From Nonomuraea basaltis (GTDB lineage Bacteria; Actinomycetota; Actinomycetes; Streptosporangiales; Streptosporangiaceae): 64,000 nucleotides of DNA. Below, piece after piece: positions 48,929 through 58,010 of the stretch. Both the position numbers and the translations under genes were made by a program. Numbering within the stretch: position 1 is the stretch's first letter; the number at the start of each line of letters is the position of its first letter. The stretch lies in contig NZ_VCJS01000006.1 of the NCBI RefSeq assembly GCF_005893125.1, positions 1-64,000 on the forward strand, given 5' to 3'. The notes below the pieces were generated by a model. It saw only the letters and a program-made list of their open reading frames with translations. It was not told the DNA's origin and ran no database searches.

Positions 48929-49615
48929 ATGGATATCCTGCTCATCGCCGGCCTGTGGCTCGACGGATCCGCGTGGGACGACGTCGTGCCCGCCCTTCAG
49001 GCACTCGGCCACCGCCCCGTACCGATCACCCTGCCCGGGCAGGGTGACGGGTCCGCCTCGGCCACTCTCGACGACCAGGTGGCAGCCGTGCTCGCCGCCG
49101 TGGAGTCGGCGTCAGGAAAGCCCATGGTGGTGGGGCATTCCGCCGCTTGCACCCTGGCCTGGCTGGCCGCCGACGCGTGCCCGGAGCGGGTCGCCAAGGT
49201 CGCGTTCATCGGCGGCTTCCCGGCCGCGGACGGGCAGCCCTACGCCGACTTCTTCGAGGTGAAGGACGGCGTCATGCCCTTCCCCGGCTGGGGTCCGTTC
49301 GAAGGACCGGACTCAGCTGACCTCAGCGAGGAGGCAAGGAGCGACTTCACGTCCGCGGCGATTCCCGTCCCTGCCGGGGTGACGAAGGGCGTGGTACGCA
49401 TGACGGACGAGCGACGGTTCGACGTACCCGTCCTCGTCGTGTGCCCCGAATTCACCCCCGCCCAGGCTCAAGAGTGGATAGCCGCCGGAGACGTGCCCGA
49501 GCTGGCCAAGGCCAAGCACCTTGACCTTGTGGACATCGACTCGGGCCACTGGCCCATGATCACACGGCCTGCCGAGCTCGCCCGGCTCCTGGCCGCCGCG
49601 GCCCCTGAGGTCTGA
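48929..49615 (+). CDS. Alpha/beta hydrolase
   Basis: 228 aa. Short fold with oxyanion region IAGLWLDGSAWDDVVPAL, nucleophile elbow VVGHSAACTLAW (Ser) and late DIDSGHWPMI (His). Probable esterase or lipase-like enzyme. It is paired divergently with a WYL regulator, an arrangement common for small inducible hydrolases. Confidence 0.88.
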   Translation: MDILLIAGLWLDGSAWDDVVPALQALGHRPVPITLPGQGDGSASATLDDQVAAVLAAVESASGKPMVVGHSAACTLAWLAADACPERVAKVAFIGGFPAADGQPYADFFEVKDGVMPFPGWGPFEGPDSADLSEEARSDFTSAAIPVPAGVTKGVVRMTDERRFDVPVLVVCPEFTPAQAQEWIAAGDVPELAKAKHLDLVDIDSGHWPMITRPAELARLLAAAAPEV

Positions 49616-49624
49616 CACAGCTGC

Positions 49625-49727
49625 CGGCCATCGCTCCTGGCTGATCAGCCGGGTCAGCGTAGCGATCCCAGTCGACAGCAGAACGCCTTCGCGCAGCATG
49701 TGCACCACGGCGCGGTCGAGGGCTAGT
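49625..49727 (-). pseudogene. Tn3-family transposase N-terminal fragment
   Basis: The minus-strand frame ALDRAVVHMLREGVLLSTGIATLTRLISQ resembles the DUF4158 region of Tn3 transposases (DRAxxHMLxxGVLLPGVTTLxRLV). Only about 35 codons are left, between the hydrolase and the ABC-F gene. Confidence 0.45.
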
Positions 49728-49732
49728 CGTAG

Positions 49733-51388
49733 CTAGACAGTCACGTGCGGCAGCGTCGCCCTGCCCGCCTTGAGCTCCAAATGGGAGCCGGTGAAGGCAG
49801 CTCGCATGCGCCGGTCGTGGGTGACGATGACGAGCGAACCCTCATAATCGGTCAGAGCAGCCTCCAAGTCGTCCATCAGGTCCGGGGACAGGTGGTTGGT
49901 GGGTTCGTCCAGGAGCAACAGATCGACCGGTTCGCTGACCATGCGGGCGAGTTCGAGCCTGCGGCGCAGGCCGGGAGAGAGAGCTTTGACCGGCAAGGCG
50001 AGATGGGTGGCGCGGAACAGTCCCAGCGCGAGCAGCGCATCGGCGTGTTCGACCGGATCTCCCGGTCGCCCCGCCGCGAACGCCTCCAGGACCGTGCCTC
50101 CGCCGTACAACATGCCGTTCTGCTGACGCAGATGACCCACGCGGGGCACCCGGCGGACCGTGCCGGTGTCGGGGGCGAGTTCGCCGGCCAAGACGCGCAG
50201 GAGCGTGGTCTTGCCCGCTCCGTTGGGGCCGGTGACCAGCAGCCGTGCTCCCGGCTCGATGCGCAGCGACTCGACGTACAGGCGCTCGCCGACACGCACA
50301 TCCGTCAGTTCCACGAGGGGGCCGGCGGTGCCGATATCGGCGGCGGTGACGTGGGCGGTGAACCGCAGCGGGCGCGGAGGCGGCGGAACCCGGTTCAGAT
50401 GGAGCCGTCGAAGCCGTTCACGAGCGCCGCGGATCCTGCTCATCGCCCCATGCGCCCGTGATCTGGCGCGGAACGCACCCGCCCCGCTGAAGGCGGCCGG
50501 TGCCTTGCGCGGGATGGCGGCCAGCCGCTTCGCATGGGAATCGGCCAGCCCCTCCTGCTGGGTCACCTCGGCGCGCCACTCCTGGTGCTCTCGCGCCCAG
50601 CGCGCCCTAGCCGCCGCCTTGGCCGCCAGGAATCCGGTGTAGCCGTTGCCGTAACGGTGCACAGTGCGCAGATCGTGGTCTACCTCCACGATGGTGGAGG
50701 TGACCCGCTCCAGGAAAAGCCGGTCGTGGGTGACCGCGATCAAGGTACCCCGGTGATTTCGCAGGTGGTTCTCCAGCCAGGCGACGGCCTGGTCGTCAAG
50801 GTCATTGGTGGGTTCGTCGAGGAGCAACACCTCGGGAGCCGCGGCCAGGGTCGCGGCCAGCGCGAGCCGGGACCTCTGCCCGCCCGACAAGATGCCCAGT
50901 GGGCGGTTGCTGTCCAGTCCGGGCAGGCCGAGTGCGTTCAGCATGATCTCGACCCGGGTGTCGGCCTGATATCCCTCGCGGGCCTCGAACCGGGCGACCA
51001 GGTCGCCGTAGACGGCCAGCTCGGCGGGCGTGGCATCACCCAGGCCGAGCTCGGCCTGCCGTATCCGGCGCTCTAGGTCGCGCACGTCCGCCAGCGCGAG
51101 ATCGATGGCGTCGCTGACAAGGGCGGTTCCGGGCAGATCCAAGGTCTGGGCCAGATAGCCGACGCCACCGGGCGCCGCGACGGTGACAGAGCCATTGTCG
51201 GGCCGGCTTCGTCCGGCGAGCAGGCGCAGCAGAGTGGATTTTCCGGAGCCGTTGTCGCCGATCACACCGATCTTTTCGCCGGGCTTGACGGTGAGCGAGA
51301 CCTCGTTCAGCACGATCTTGTCGTCATACCGCTTGGTGACTCCGGACAGGACGAGTTGGGTGTCGGATGAGGGATGACCGATGCGCAT
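49733..51388 (-). CDS. ABC-F family ATPase, possible ribosome-protection resistance factor
   Basis: 551 aa from the ATG at 51388 with AGGAGGACG upstream. Two ABC domains: Walker A GDNGSGKST and GPNGAGKTT; signatures LSGGQRSRLALA and LSPGLRRRLELA; Walker B LLLDEPTND and LLLDEPTNH. A charged linker of about 80 residues joins them. No membrane segment. ABC-F proteins act on the ribosome, and several displace macrolides, lincosamides or pleuromutilins. The attenuator-like leader and operator cluster upstream support an inducible antibiotic-resistance role. Confidence 0.9.
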   Translation of the reverse strand: MRIGHPSSDTQLVLSGVTKRYDDKIVLNEVSLTVKPGEKIGVIGDNGSGKSTLLRLLAGRSRPDNGSVTVAAPGGVGYLAQTLDLPGTALVSDAIDLALADVRDLERRIRQAELGLGDATPAELAVYGDLVARFEAREGYQADTRVEIMLNALGLPGLDSNRPLGILSGGQRSRLALAATLAAAPEVLLLDEPTNDLDDQAVAWLENHLRNHRGTLIAVTHDRLFLERVTSTIVEVDHDLRTVHRYGNGYTGFLAAKAAARARWAREHQEWRAEVTQQEGLADSHAKRLAAIPRKAPAAFSGAGAFRARSRAHGAMSRIRGARERLRRLHLNRVPPPPRPLRFTAHVTAADIGTAGPLVELTDVRVGERLYVESLRIEPGARLLVTGPNGAGKTTLLRVLAGELAPDTGTVRRVPRVGHLRQQNGMLYGGGTVLEAFAAGRPGDPVEHADALLALGLFRATHLALPVKALSPGLRRRLELARMVSEPVDLLLLDEPTNHLSPDLMDDLEAALTDYEGSLVIVTHDRRMRAAFTGSHLELKAGRATLPHVTV

Positions 51389-51488
51389 ATAAGCGTCCTC
51401 CTGATGTCGGCACGGCCGAGTGGACAGTCGCTGGCGGAGCTGGTGGTGCAGCGGCTCTGGTGCCGGAAAGGCCGGTGTTGACGCCGGT

Positions 51489-51506
51489 CCGCCGGTCAAC
51501 CGGCGG
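51489..51506 (-). promoter_or_regulatory. Leader hairpin of the ABC-F gene
   Basis: CCGCCGGT-CA-ACCGGCGG is a perfect 8-bp stem overlapping the end of the leader peptide frame. The neighbouring GACGCCGGT can pair with the same strand, giving alternative structures as expected of an attenuator. Confidence 0.6.
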
Positions 51507-51534
51507 TTTCGGGGGGCGGGTACGGCGTGTTCAC
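51496..51534 (-). CDS. Putative 12-aa leader peptide (MNTPYPPPETAG)
   Basis: GTG start, then codons for NTPYPPPETAG and TGA, within the about 165-base leader of the ABC-F gene. The run of prolines could slow ribosomes, and the stop lies inside a strong hairpin. This is the arrangement of ribosome-mediated attenuators that control ABC-F resistance genes. It is a short frame, so support is contextual. Confidence 0.5.
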   Translation of the reverse strand: MNTPYPPPETAG

Positions 51535-51540
51535 TTAGGC

Positions 51541-51609
51541 GAGACGATCCGTCTCGTCTCGAAGGGAGACGATACCGGTTCCCCTTTGCTGCGTCAAGAC
51601 GGACCGTCT
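51541..51609 (-). promoter_or_regulatory. ABC-F promoter with three operators
   Basis: On the minus strand TTGACG (51597-51592), a 17-base spacer and TATCGT (51574-51569) form a good promoter. Three palindromes built from the same CGTCTC/GAGACG words surround it: AGACGG-A-CCGTCT (51597-51609), CGTCTC-N5-GAGACG (51555-51571) and GAGACG-ATC-CGTCTC (51541-51555). They resemble TetR-type operators; no tetR gene is adjacent. Confidence 0.7.
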
Positions 51610-51769
51610 CGTCTCGTTCCTTGGTCGGTTTGACGCATGACGACACAGCGCAAATCCCTCTCCAACACGACCCGCCGGAACGAGGCCTCCCGGCAGGCCA
51701 TCACGCCGCGGTGGTGACCGCCAACGTGTCCCAGGAACACAACGAGCAGCCCTCCGGCGGCCAAGGCGA

Positions 51770-51982
51770 TCAGCGGCCGGCGGTCGCCGAGGTGGTCTTG
51801 CACCGCCCGTAACTGGTCATGGAACCCGTCGCGCCAGCCTCCCGGCCGCCCCACCAGCACCTCCACGTCGACCTGGGCCACGTCTTGCCCGCGCCCGCCG
51901 GCCCGTCCACGGCCACCAGGCGGACTGGGCCGCAGGAGGGCCGCAGGCTCCTGATGCGGTCGGCCAGCGAACTCACCGTGAT
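51770..51982 (-). pseudogene. Nucleoside-kinase-like P-loop fragment
   Basis: The minus-strand frame ...SSLADRIRSLRPSCGPVRLV, AVDGPAGAGKT has the start and Walker A of uridine-kinase-like proteins. The frame then loses similarity after the Walker A Thr, so only a fragment remains. It overlaps the end of the AfsR-like remnant. Confidence 0.4.
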
Positions 51983-53283
51983 CGAGCCGGCGGCCTGGGA
52001 ATGGATCCGCCGTCCGCCTCAACCTGGGAACGCAACTGGCGGGCGTGCCCGGCCATCAGGTCCGCGCCGAGGCCCTCCAGGGCCGATGCCGCTGCTTCCA
52101 GGAGTGAGGCGGCGTCATCGGGCCGGCCGAGCGCGATGAGAGCCTCCCCCTCCGCGATCCTCGCGAGATTCTCGCCGCGCTGATCGCCCAACTCCATGAA
52201 GCAGGAGCCGGCCCGGGTAGCGAGCCGGAGAGCCTCCTCCGGGTGGCCCTCCGCCACAGTGATCCTCGCTTCCAGACAGAGCAGCCAGGTGGTGCCGTAA
52301 GGGTCATCGCTGTGCAGCACCTTGATGGCCTCGTCAACGGCAGACCGTGCGGTGGACAGGTCGCCGTGCTGCAGCGCCACGCCGGCCAGGCGGCCCAGGA
52401 CGTTGGCGGTGGAGGTTCTGCTGCCATGCCGCCTGACGAGCGCCGTCGCGCGGTTGAGGTGATCGACTGCCTCGGCGTACCTGTCCAGAGTGCCCAGCAC
52501 GCTGCCGAGGTCGCGGAGCGCGGCGGCCATGAGCAGGTCGTCCCGGAGGTGTTCCGCGGCCTCCACCGCGCGGCGGCACGTCGCCACGGCCTCCTCCAGC
52601 TCACCCGCGTGATAGAGGCAGAACCCGAGCGCGCCGAGAGCGTGCGCCAGCTCATACGGCATCTCAAGCCGTTCGAACGCCTCCATGCACTGCTGAATGC
52701 CGGCAGTGGCCTCCGCGAGCAATCCCTGGCTGAGTCTTTGGTGGTTGCGATCGTACTCGGCCCGCCAGGCTGCGCCCTCGTTGCCGGCGGCGAGCGCCGC
52801 GTCCCTGATCAGTGTGTGGAGCCGGATCACCTTCCCCCTGCCCACGTAGACGTCGAGGTAGTCAGTGACGAGGTCGAGGAGGGCGGCGGCCTCCGTGTGC
52901 CAGCCGCGCGCGCAGGCCCGCTCGATGGCTTCGAGCAGCTGCCGGTGCTCGGCGAGGAGCCACTGCTGCGGCGCGCGGGACAACTCGCGCAGCTGGCTCT
53001 CCGAAAGCGTGTGCTGCGCCTCATATGGGGTCGGGCGCAGCCCGTCCACGGTCGCGGTCGCGTCGCCGGTGTGATAGCAGACGTGGGCGAGCGCCAGGAG
53101 CGCCTCCAGGAGGCGGCGTTCGGCGGCGTGGACGTGGGCGGGGTCGTCGCCCGCGAGCAGCTCCCGCGCGTACACGGTCAGCAGGTCGTGCAGGCGGTAG
53201 CGCGGCTCGCCGGTGATGTCGGTGCCGACGGCCTCCAGCAGGTTCGCCCTCAGCAGCTGCTCGATCAGAGACAGAGATCGAAC
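51973..53283 (-). pseudogene. C-terminal part of an AfsR-like regulator (winged helix + TPR)
   Basis: The frame starts abruptly with SLIEQLLRANLLEAVGTDIT, GEPRYRLHDLLTVYARELLA, the winged-helix end of an NB-ARC domain. It continues through at least five TPR-like repeats (e.g. AVATCRRAVEAAEHLRDDLL, LNRATALVRRHG). The P-loop NB-ARC ATPase that should precede it is missing, and it is out of frame with the SARP part at 53265-53792. An internal deletion of an AfsR-type gene explains both. Confidence 0.75.
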
Positions 53284-53792
53284 CAGCGCTCCAGGGCTCC
53301 TATGTGCTTTTCGGTGAGCGGGGGAACCTGCTCGCGGTGAATTGTCTCCGATGGCACGTCGGCGAGGACAGGGCCCCGCCACAGCGACAACGCCTGCCGT
53401 AGCAGATCGGCCTCCCGAGCGGCGGCACCTGCTCGGGCCGCTTGCGCGGCACGGTCGAGGAGGTCGAAGAACCGCAGGACGTCGAGGCTCTCGCGATCGA
53501 CCCTCATGAGGTAGCCCTGGTCCCGTGTTTGAATGAGGTGCGAGCCCTCGGCGCACAGGCTGCGCCGCAGCCGCGTGATGTGAGTTTGGACCGATGATCG
53601 CGCGTTGACGGGGCTCGTCCCATCCCACATGCCTGCGGCGAGTTGATCGAGTGACACGTACTTGTTCGCCTGCAGCAGCAGAGATGCCAGGGCGATGCGC
53701 TGCTTGGGGGCCGAAATCGAGACCGGCTTCCCCGCGATGACCACGTCGAGCGCGCCCAGAACACCGAATTGCAACCCTGCTCCCCTCTTCAT
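53265..53792 (-). CDS. Truncated SARP: DNA-binding domain plus part of BTAD
   Basis: 175 aa from the ATG at 53792. OmpR-type winged helix (FGVLGALDVVIAGKPVSISA, KQRIALASLLLQANKYVSLD, SVQTHITRLRRSL) followed by the first third of the BTAD domain, ending EKHIGALERWFDLCL. Full SARPs are about 270 aa and AfsR about 900-1000. The fragment could still bind DNA, so a residual or dominant-negative role is possible. Confidence 0.7.
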   Translation of the reverse strand: MKRGAGLQFGVLGALDVVIAGKPVSISAPKQRIALASLLLQANKYVSLDQLAAGMWDGTSPVNARSSVQTHITRLRRSLCAEGSHLIQTRDQGYLMRVDRESLDVLRFFDLLDRAAQAARAGAAAREADLLRQALSLWRGPVLADVPSETIHREQVPPLTEKHIGALERWFDLCL

Positions 53793-54160
53793 GGCCACGA
53801 TTGCGTCAAGACTCGGGGGTGGCGGCGACCAGCGATTCCGGTAGCCGAAGCCCAAGATATCTTGCAAAATCGGGTTTTCGGGGAGTGCACCATTGACCCC
53901 GAACCGATCACTTGCGCCGATGCCGGGCAATGGCTTCACCGAAACTCAGTTGGGGTCGGCCGCGGCGGATCTGCCGAACAGTTGCCGGCTTTGCTGGGTG
54001 TCCGCTGGGCTCGGGCCGGGCGCCGGACCACCCCGGCTCCCGCACCCTCCGCACCGGTGCTCACGCCGAGCCGCTGATCTGCTCAGTCAGGCACTAGGCC
54101 GCATGGCACGGACACACCATGCCATGCGCGCCGTGCCCTGTCTCCACGTCGCGTCGTTGC
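53793..54160. other. Intergenic, no supported gene
   Basis: About 370 bases upstream of the SARP fragment. An AT-richer patch around 53850-53880 may hold its promoter. Open frames are Pro/Arg-rich and unconvincing. Confidence 0.35.
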
Positions 54161-54787
54161 CTAGACGAAGGCGGTGACGCCGTCGTATTCGCCTTGGGGT
54201 GCTTCGCCCGTTGTCTCGTATTCGAGGAGCAGCAGGCCGTTCGGCGTCGCCTCGTGGTGGACCAGGCGGAGACCGGACGTGGCGCCCGGGCCGGTCAGAA
54301 GGCGCCGTCCGGCGCGGAGCACTGTGGGCGCGACCACGAGGCGGAGCGTGTCGATCAGGCCCGCCGGCAGTAGCGCGTCGGCTAGGCGGGCGCTGCCGTG
54401 GATCTGGAGCTCCCGTCCCGGTCGTGCCTTGAGCTCGGCGACCGTCTGAAGCGGGTCGCCCTTGAGCACGGTCGTGGGGTGCCAGGTCCCTTCGGTGAGG
54501 GTGTTCGACACGACGTACTTCGGCAGCGCGTTCATCCGCTCGGCGAACGGATCGGCCGGGTCGGTGATCTTCGGCCAGTCGCGCGCGAACGCCTCGTAGG
54601 TGCGCCGGCCGAGCAGCAGGCCGTCGGCGAGGTCGAGCCAGTCGGAGGCGCGCTGGACGAACGTCCCGTCGATGTGGGGCACGAGCCAGCCGCCGCGGGT
54701 GAAGCCGTCGCTGGTGTCCTCGTCCGGTGAGCCGGGTCCCTGGCTGACCCCGTCGAGCGTGACGAACTCGGTGAGGGTGATCTTCAT
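54161..54787 (-). CDS. Dihydrofolate-reductase-like (RibD C-terminal domain) protein
   Basis: 208 aa. It starts MKITLTEFVTLDGVSQGPGS and contains LLLGRRTYEAFARDWP, KYVVSNTLTEGTW, ELQIHGSARLADALLPAGLID and a final LLEYE strand, the pattern of the RibD_C/DHFR-like family abundant in actinobacteria. Probably an NADPH-dependent reductase with unknown substrate. It is coupled (ATGA) to the SRPBCC gene upstream. Confidence 0.9.
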   Translation of the reverse strand: MKITLTEFVTLDGVSQGPGSPDEDTSDGFTRGGWLVPHIDGTFVQRASDWLDLADGLLLGRRTYEAFARDWPKITDPADPFAERMNALPKYVVSNTLTEGTWHPTTVLKGDPLQTVAELKARPGRELQIHGSARLADALLPAGLIDTLRLVVAPTVLRAGRRLLTGPGATSGLRLVHHEATPNGLLLLEYETTGEAPQGEYDGVTAFV

Positions 54788-55260
54788 CGCGGGCCCATGC
54801 CCTCGGTGAAAGCGGCCAGCTGGCCGGCGACCGAACCCCAGCCTTCGGCGAAGCCGAGCTTCTCGTGATGAGCGCGGGCCTCCGGGTCGCCGTGCCGGAC
54901 GACCATCCGGTAGTCCGTGCCGTCCGGATGATCGTTCAGCGTGATCGTCGCGGTCATCGCGACCGGGGCGGGATTCGCGGGACGCCATGTGCTGGTGATC
55001 GCGTTGGTGAACACGATCCGCTCGAGTTCATCGACGGCGAGGAAGCACGCGTCCAGGTGCGGGACGAACTCGGCCCCGTCGTCACTCAGCCGTGTCACGA
55101 ACGCCCCGCCGGGCCGCAGGTCCAGGCGGTCCACCCGGCAGCGGGACGGAGCCGGGACCCACCACTGCTCGAGCCGGGACGGGTTGGTCCAGGCACTCCA
55201 CACGGTAGCGCGCGGGGCGCGGATGATCCGCTCCAGGCCAAGGTCGAGGTCGGGATTCAT
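54784..55260 (-). CDS. SRPBCC (AHSA1-like) protein
   Basis: 158 aa: LERIIRAPRATVWSAWTNPS, RLEQWWVPAPSRCRV, then LERIVFTNAI and a C-terminal helix (EGWGSVAGQLAAFTEGM). It is a hydrophobic-ligand START/Bet v1 fold typical of AHSA1 proteins. ArsR, SRPBCC and DHFR-like genes overlap by four bases each, a common actinobacterial trio of unknown function. Confidence 0.9.
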   Translation of the reverse strand: MNPDLDLGLERIIRAPRATVWSAWTNPSRLEQWWVPAPSRCRVDRLDLRPGGAFVTRLSDDGAEFVPHLDACFLAVDELERIVFTNAITSTWRPANPAPVAMTATITLNDHPDGTDYRMVVRHGDPEARAHHEKLGFAEGWGSVAGQLAAFTEGMGPR

Positions 55261-55595
55261 TGCCTGTTCTCCTCCGGGTTGGTGACGAACTGTTCGAGGC
55301 GGTCGGTGCGCTCCCCCCAGATCCGGCGCTGCTCCGCGAGCCAATCGTCGACGAGGGCGAGCTGCTCGCGGTTGAGCACGCACGTGCGCACCCGGCCGGA
55401 CTTGACCGTGCGGATGAGCCCGTTCGATTCGAGCGTCCGTACGTGCTTCATGAACGAGGGAAGGGTCATCGGGAACTCGCGGGCGAGGTCGCCGACGCTC
55501 CTGGGCCCGTGGCCGAGGCGCCGGACGACGGCGCGCCTGGTCGGATCGGCGAGGGCGACGAATACGCCATCCAGTTGCGCCGAATACTGTGCCAT
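55257..55595 (-). CDS. ArsR-family regulator
   Basis: 112 aa from the ATG at 55595. The winged helix is DGVFVALADPTRRAVVRRL, PRSVGDLAREFPMTLPSFMK, LESNGLIRTVKSGRVRTCVL. It lacks the Cys pair of metal sensors, so it belongs to the non-metal group paired with SRPBCC proteins. TACTTA lies just before the ATG, suggesting a leaderless transcript. It probably represses its own operon. Confidence 0.9.
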   Translation of the reverse strand: MAQYSAQLDGVFVALADPTRRAVVRRLGHGPRSVGDLAREFPMTLPSFMKHVRTLESNGLIRTVKSGRVRTCVLNREQLALVDDWLAEQRRIWGERTDRLEQFVTNPEENRQ

Positions 55596-55734
55596 GAGGC
55601 TAAGTATTTCGGGACGCAATGGTTAGCGCAAGGGCTAAGTGTCGAGTCGGTCGATTGGCGCCGGTGGCCGGACTGGCGAGTTGCTGGACCCAACCTGCCG
55701 CGCGAACCCGACCGACGCCGAAGCCGCGGTCGAC

Positions 55735-56061
55735 AAGGCTCGCACCGATGGCGCCGCCGCCCTGGATCCCAGGCGTTCCTGCGGCACCTCGCACTGTCCC
55801 TGGCCGTCTGCGCGGCCGGTGCCGCCGACGCCCGGCGGCGCACCGACACCCAAGCACCACCGGCCCGTCGCGCCGATCAGCCGCCACCCCGCCGACCCGG
55901 GCGTGATCCCGCCGACCATCGCCGAGATCAAGCGCCTCTTCAACGCCGCCACACCGACGACACCCTCACTGCTGCACGCCGCCCATTGGTCAGCCTGGCG
56001 ACGCCGCCACCAGGCCCGAGCCCGCTGGTTCCACAGACACGCCCGCCTGGCTACCGCGTAA
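55735..56061 (+). pseudogene. IS transposase 3' remnant
   Basis: Frameshifted pieces (AFLRHLALSLAVCAAGAADA; VIPPTIAEIKRLFNAA; HWSAWRRRHQARARWFHRHA) resemble the C-terminal end of DDE transposases of actinobacterial IS701/IS4-type elements (LAxxxLAV; IPPTxAEIRRLF; WSRWRRRHQARAR). No terminal repeats or intact frame remain. Confidence 0.5.
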
Positions 56062-56163
56062 ACCCAGCTCAACTAACGAATGGCGACTTCCGTATTAGTC
56101 AACCGCAAGCGCCTCATTCCAATGTATTCGCCTACATGGAATTCTCGCGCAATGGTCGCCTTT

Positions 56164-57261
56164 TCACGGCCCCTTGGGACTCGCCAAGGCGCGTTGGCCT
56201 TGGCGGTAGGCACTTGGAGAAATGCCGTGGCGTTTTATGAATTGGGTGCGCAGGATGCCATTGGAATGGAAGCCGACTTTTCCGGCGATTTTCTGGATGG
56301 ACAAGGTGGTGGTCGCCAGCAGTTCTTCTGCGAGGTCGAGTCTCTGGTCGGTCAGCCAGGCGTGGGGTGTGGTGCCGGTTACGGCCCGAAAGCGGCGGGC
56401 GAAGGTGCGCGAGCTCATCAATGCCTGTTTGGCCAGGTCATTGACTTTCATGGGCCGGTGCAGGTGGGTGCGTGCCCGGACGAGCAGGTCGGCCAGGCGG
56501 GTGTCCTCGTTGTCGGCGTGCGAGGAGGTGTCGGCCTGCGAGGGCCTGGGAACGTATTGTGTCTGTCCGCTCTCGCGGCGCGGTGCGACCATCCCTTCCC
56601 TGGCCACGGCGTGGGAGACGGCCGCGCCGTGTTCGCGGCGCAGCAGGTGCAGGCACATGTCGATGCCGGCGGCTGCGCCGGCCCCGGTGACGACCTGACC
56701 TTCGTCGACGTACAGGGCTTCGGTGTCCACGGTGATCGCCGGGTGGCGCTGGGCCAGGTGGGCAGACAGGTGCCGATTGGTGGTGGCACGCAGGCCGTCG
56801 AGCAGGCCGGTTTCGGCGAGCAGGAACGAGCCGGTGCAGTAGGCCGCGATGATGGCCCCTCGGTGATAGGCGTGGGTGATCGCCTTATTGGAGGGTGCGG
56901 GCAGGCTGAGCGGTCGATGGTCGGTGGGCAGCACGATGATCAGGTCGGCGTTCGCCATCGCCTCGGGCCCGTGCTCCACGTGCATGCACATGCCGAGGTC
57001 GGTGCTCAGGGTGCCCGTTTGGTCGGCGCAGACGGCGAAGTCGAGCCGGGGCAGTCCCATGCGGCTCCGATCGGCGAAGATGTTGCTGACCGCGCTCAGG
57101 CCGAACGCACTGACTCCGCGGGGGGCGTAGGCGAGCACAGATCGGAAAGGGGTCCGTGCTTTCTTGGCGGACCGTCCAAATGGCTGGTGGCTGTCGTCGT
57201 GCCATGGCTTAAAGCAGGCTCGGCTTACACGGGACCGCGATGGTGGGCCGCCTATGATCAC
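56164..57261 (-). CDS. GlxA-type regulator: DJ-1/PfpI domain plus AraC HTH
   Basis: 365 aa. The N-terminal class I glutamine-amidotransferase-like domain (ADLIIVLPTDHRPL, AAYCTGSFLLAETGLLDG) has a Cys at the elbow. The C-terminal pair of AraC helix-turn-helices is VNDLAKQALMSSRTFARRFR and LSIQKIAGKVGFHSNGILRT. The first about 40 residues are unusual and the true start may be downstream. Members regulate catabolic genes; the target here is not evident. Confidence 0.87.
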   Translation of the reverse strand: MIIGGPPSRSRVSRACFKPWHDDSHQPFGRSAKKARTPFRSVLAYAPRGVSAFGLSAVSNIFADRSRMGLPRLDFAVCADQTGTLSTDLGMCMHVEHGPEAMANADLIIVLPTDHRPLSLPAPSNKAITHAYHRGAIIAAYCTGSFLLAETGLLDGLRATTNRHLSAHLAQRHPAITVDTEALYVDEGQVVTGAGAAAGIDMCLHLLRREHGAAVSHAVAREGMVAPRRESGQTQYVPRPSQADTSSHADNEDTRLADLLVRARTHLHRPMKVNDLAKQALMSSRTFARRFRAVTGTTPHAWLTDQRLDLAEELLATTTLSIQKIAGKVGFHSNGILRTQFIKRHGISPSAYRQGQRALASPKGP

Positions 57262-58010
57262 CGTTGAGTCCTTCCATACGAGCCTGAGATCGCTGGCGAA
57301 TGCTGCTGGTCATGGCCAATACGGCGGCAGCCCGGCTCGTCGATGCACAAAACGACGGCGCGGAGAAGGCCACGGCGAGAACGAGCCGGCTGTGTGCGAC
57401 TGACGTCGTTCCGCCCTGCAGTGGTCGCGGCCGGCAGTTGTTGCGAGACGCTCGAGGTTACGTCACTCATGCATCTAACAATTCGAAGCCGTCGCTAGGT
57501 GACGAGCGCTCACGCACTGGCAGCGAAGCGCCTGTAAGGATACCAATGCACCCGATGAACTCGGCGGGAGAGCACGTTGGCGGTGCAGTTCCACTATCAG
57601 TCCTCAATGATCGACACCTACTCGCACAAGGAGAATTTCGGAAAGCTGATCGCTGTGAGTTCCCCTCGGCTGCTCATATTTCTCTCGCCCGTTGTCGTCC
57701 TGATGTCGTTTCGCTGTGGTCTGGTTGGTCCAGGCTGCCCTCGGCGGCGAGTCCTCCCGACTCGCCAGCGTGACCTTTGACTGTGTCAAGTACTACATTG
57801 AGAGATCTTGGGGTCCCACCTGTAACAGTGTGCAGTCGTCACCGTGGCGCTGGTGCAGTGGATCATGACACACGGTGCCGAGGTTGTCGCCAAACTAGTT
57901 GCGAAACCAGCCGGTTCTCAAACGTTGAGGCCGGCCGCCACGGTGCTCAGGGCGGATTGGGCATCGACGATGGGATCGCCGTGGCCGACGCAGGCTACAG
58001 CGCCCCGCAA
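57262..58010. other. Gap with no supported gene
   Basis: About 750 bases of mixed composition, lower GC around 57440-57700. Open frames on the plus strand have no ribosome binding site or recognisable motifs. It may be decayed DNA. Confidence 0.4.
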
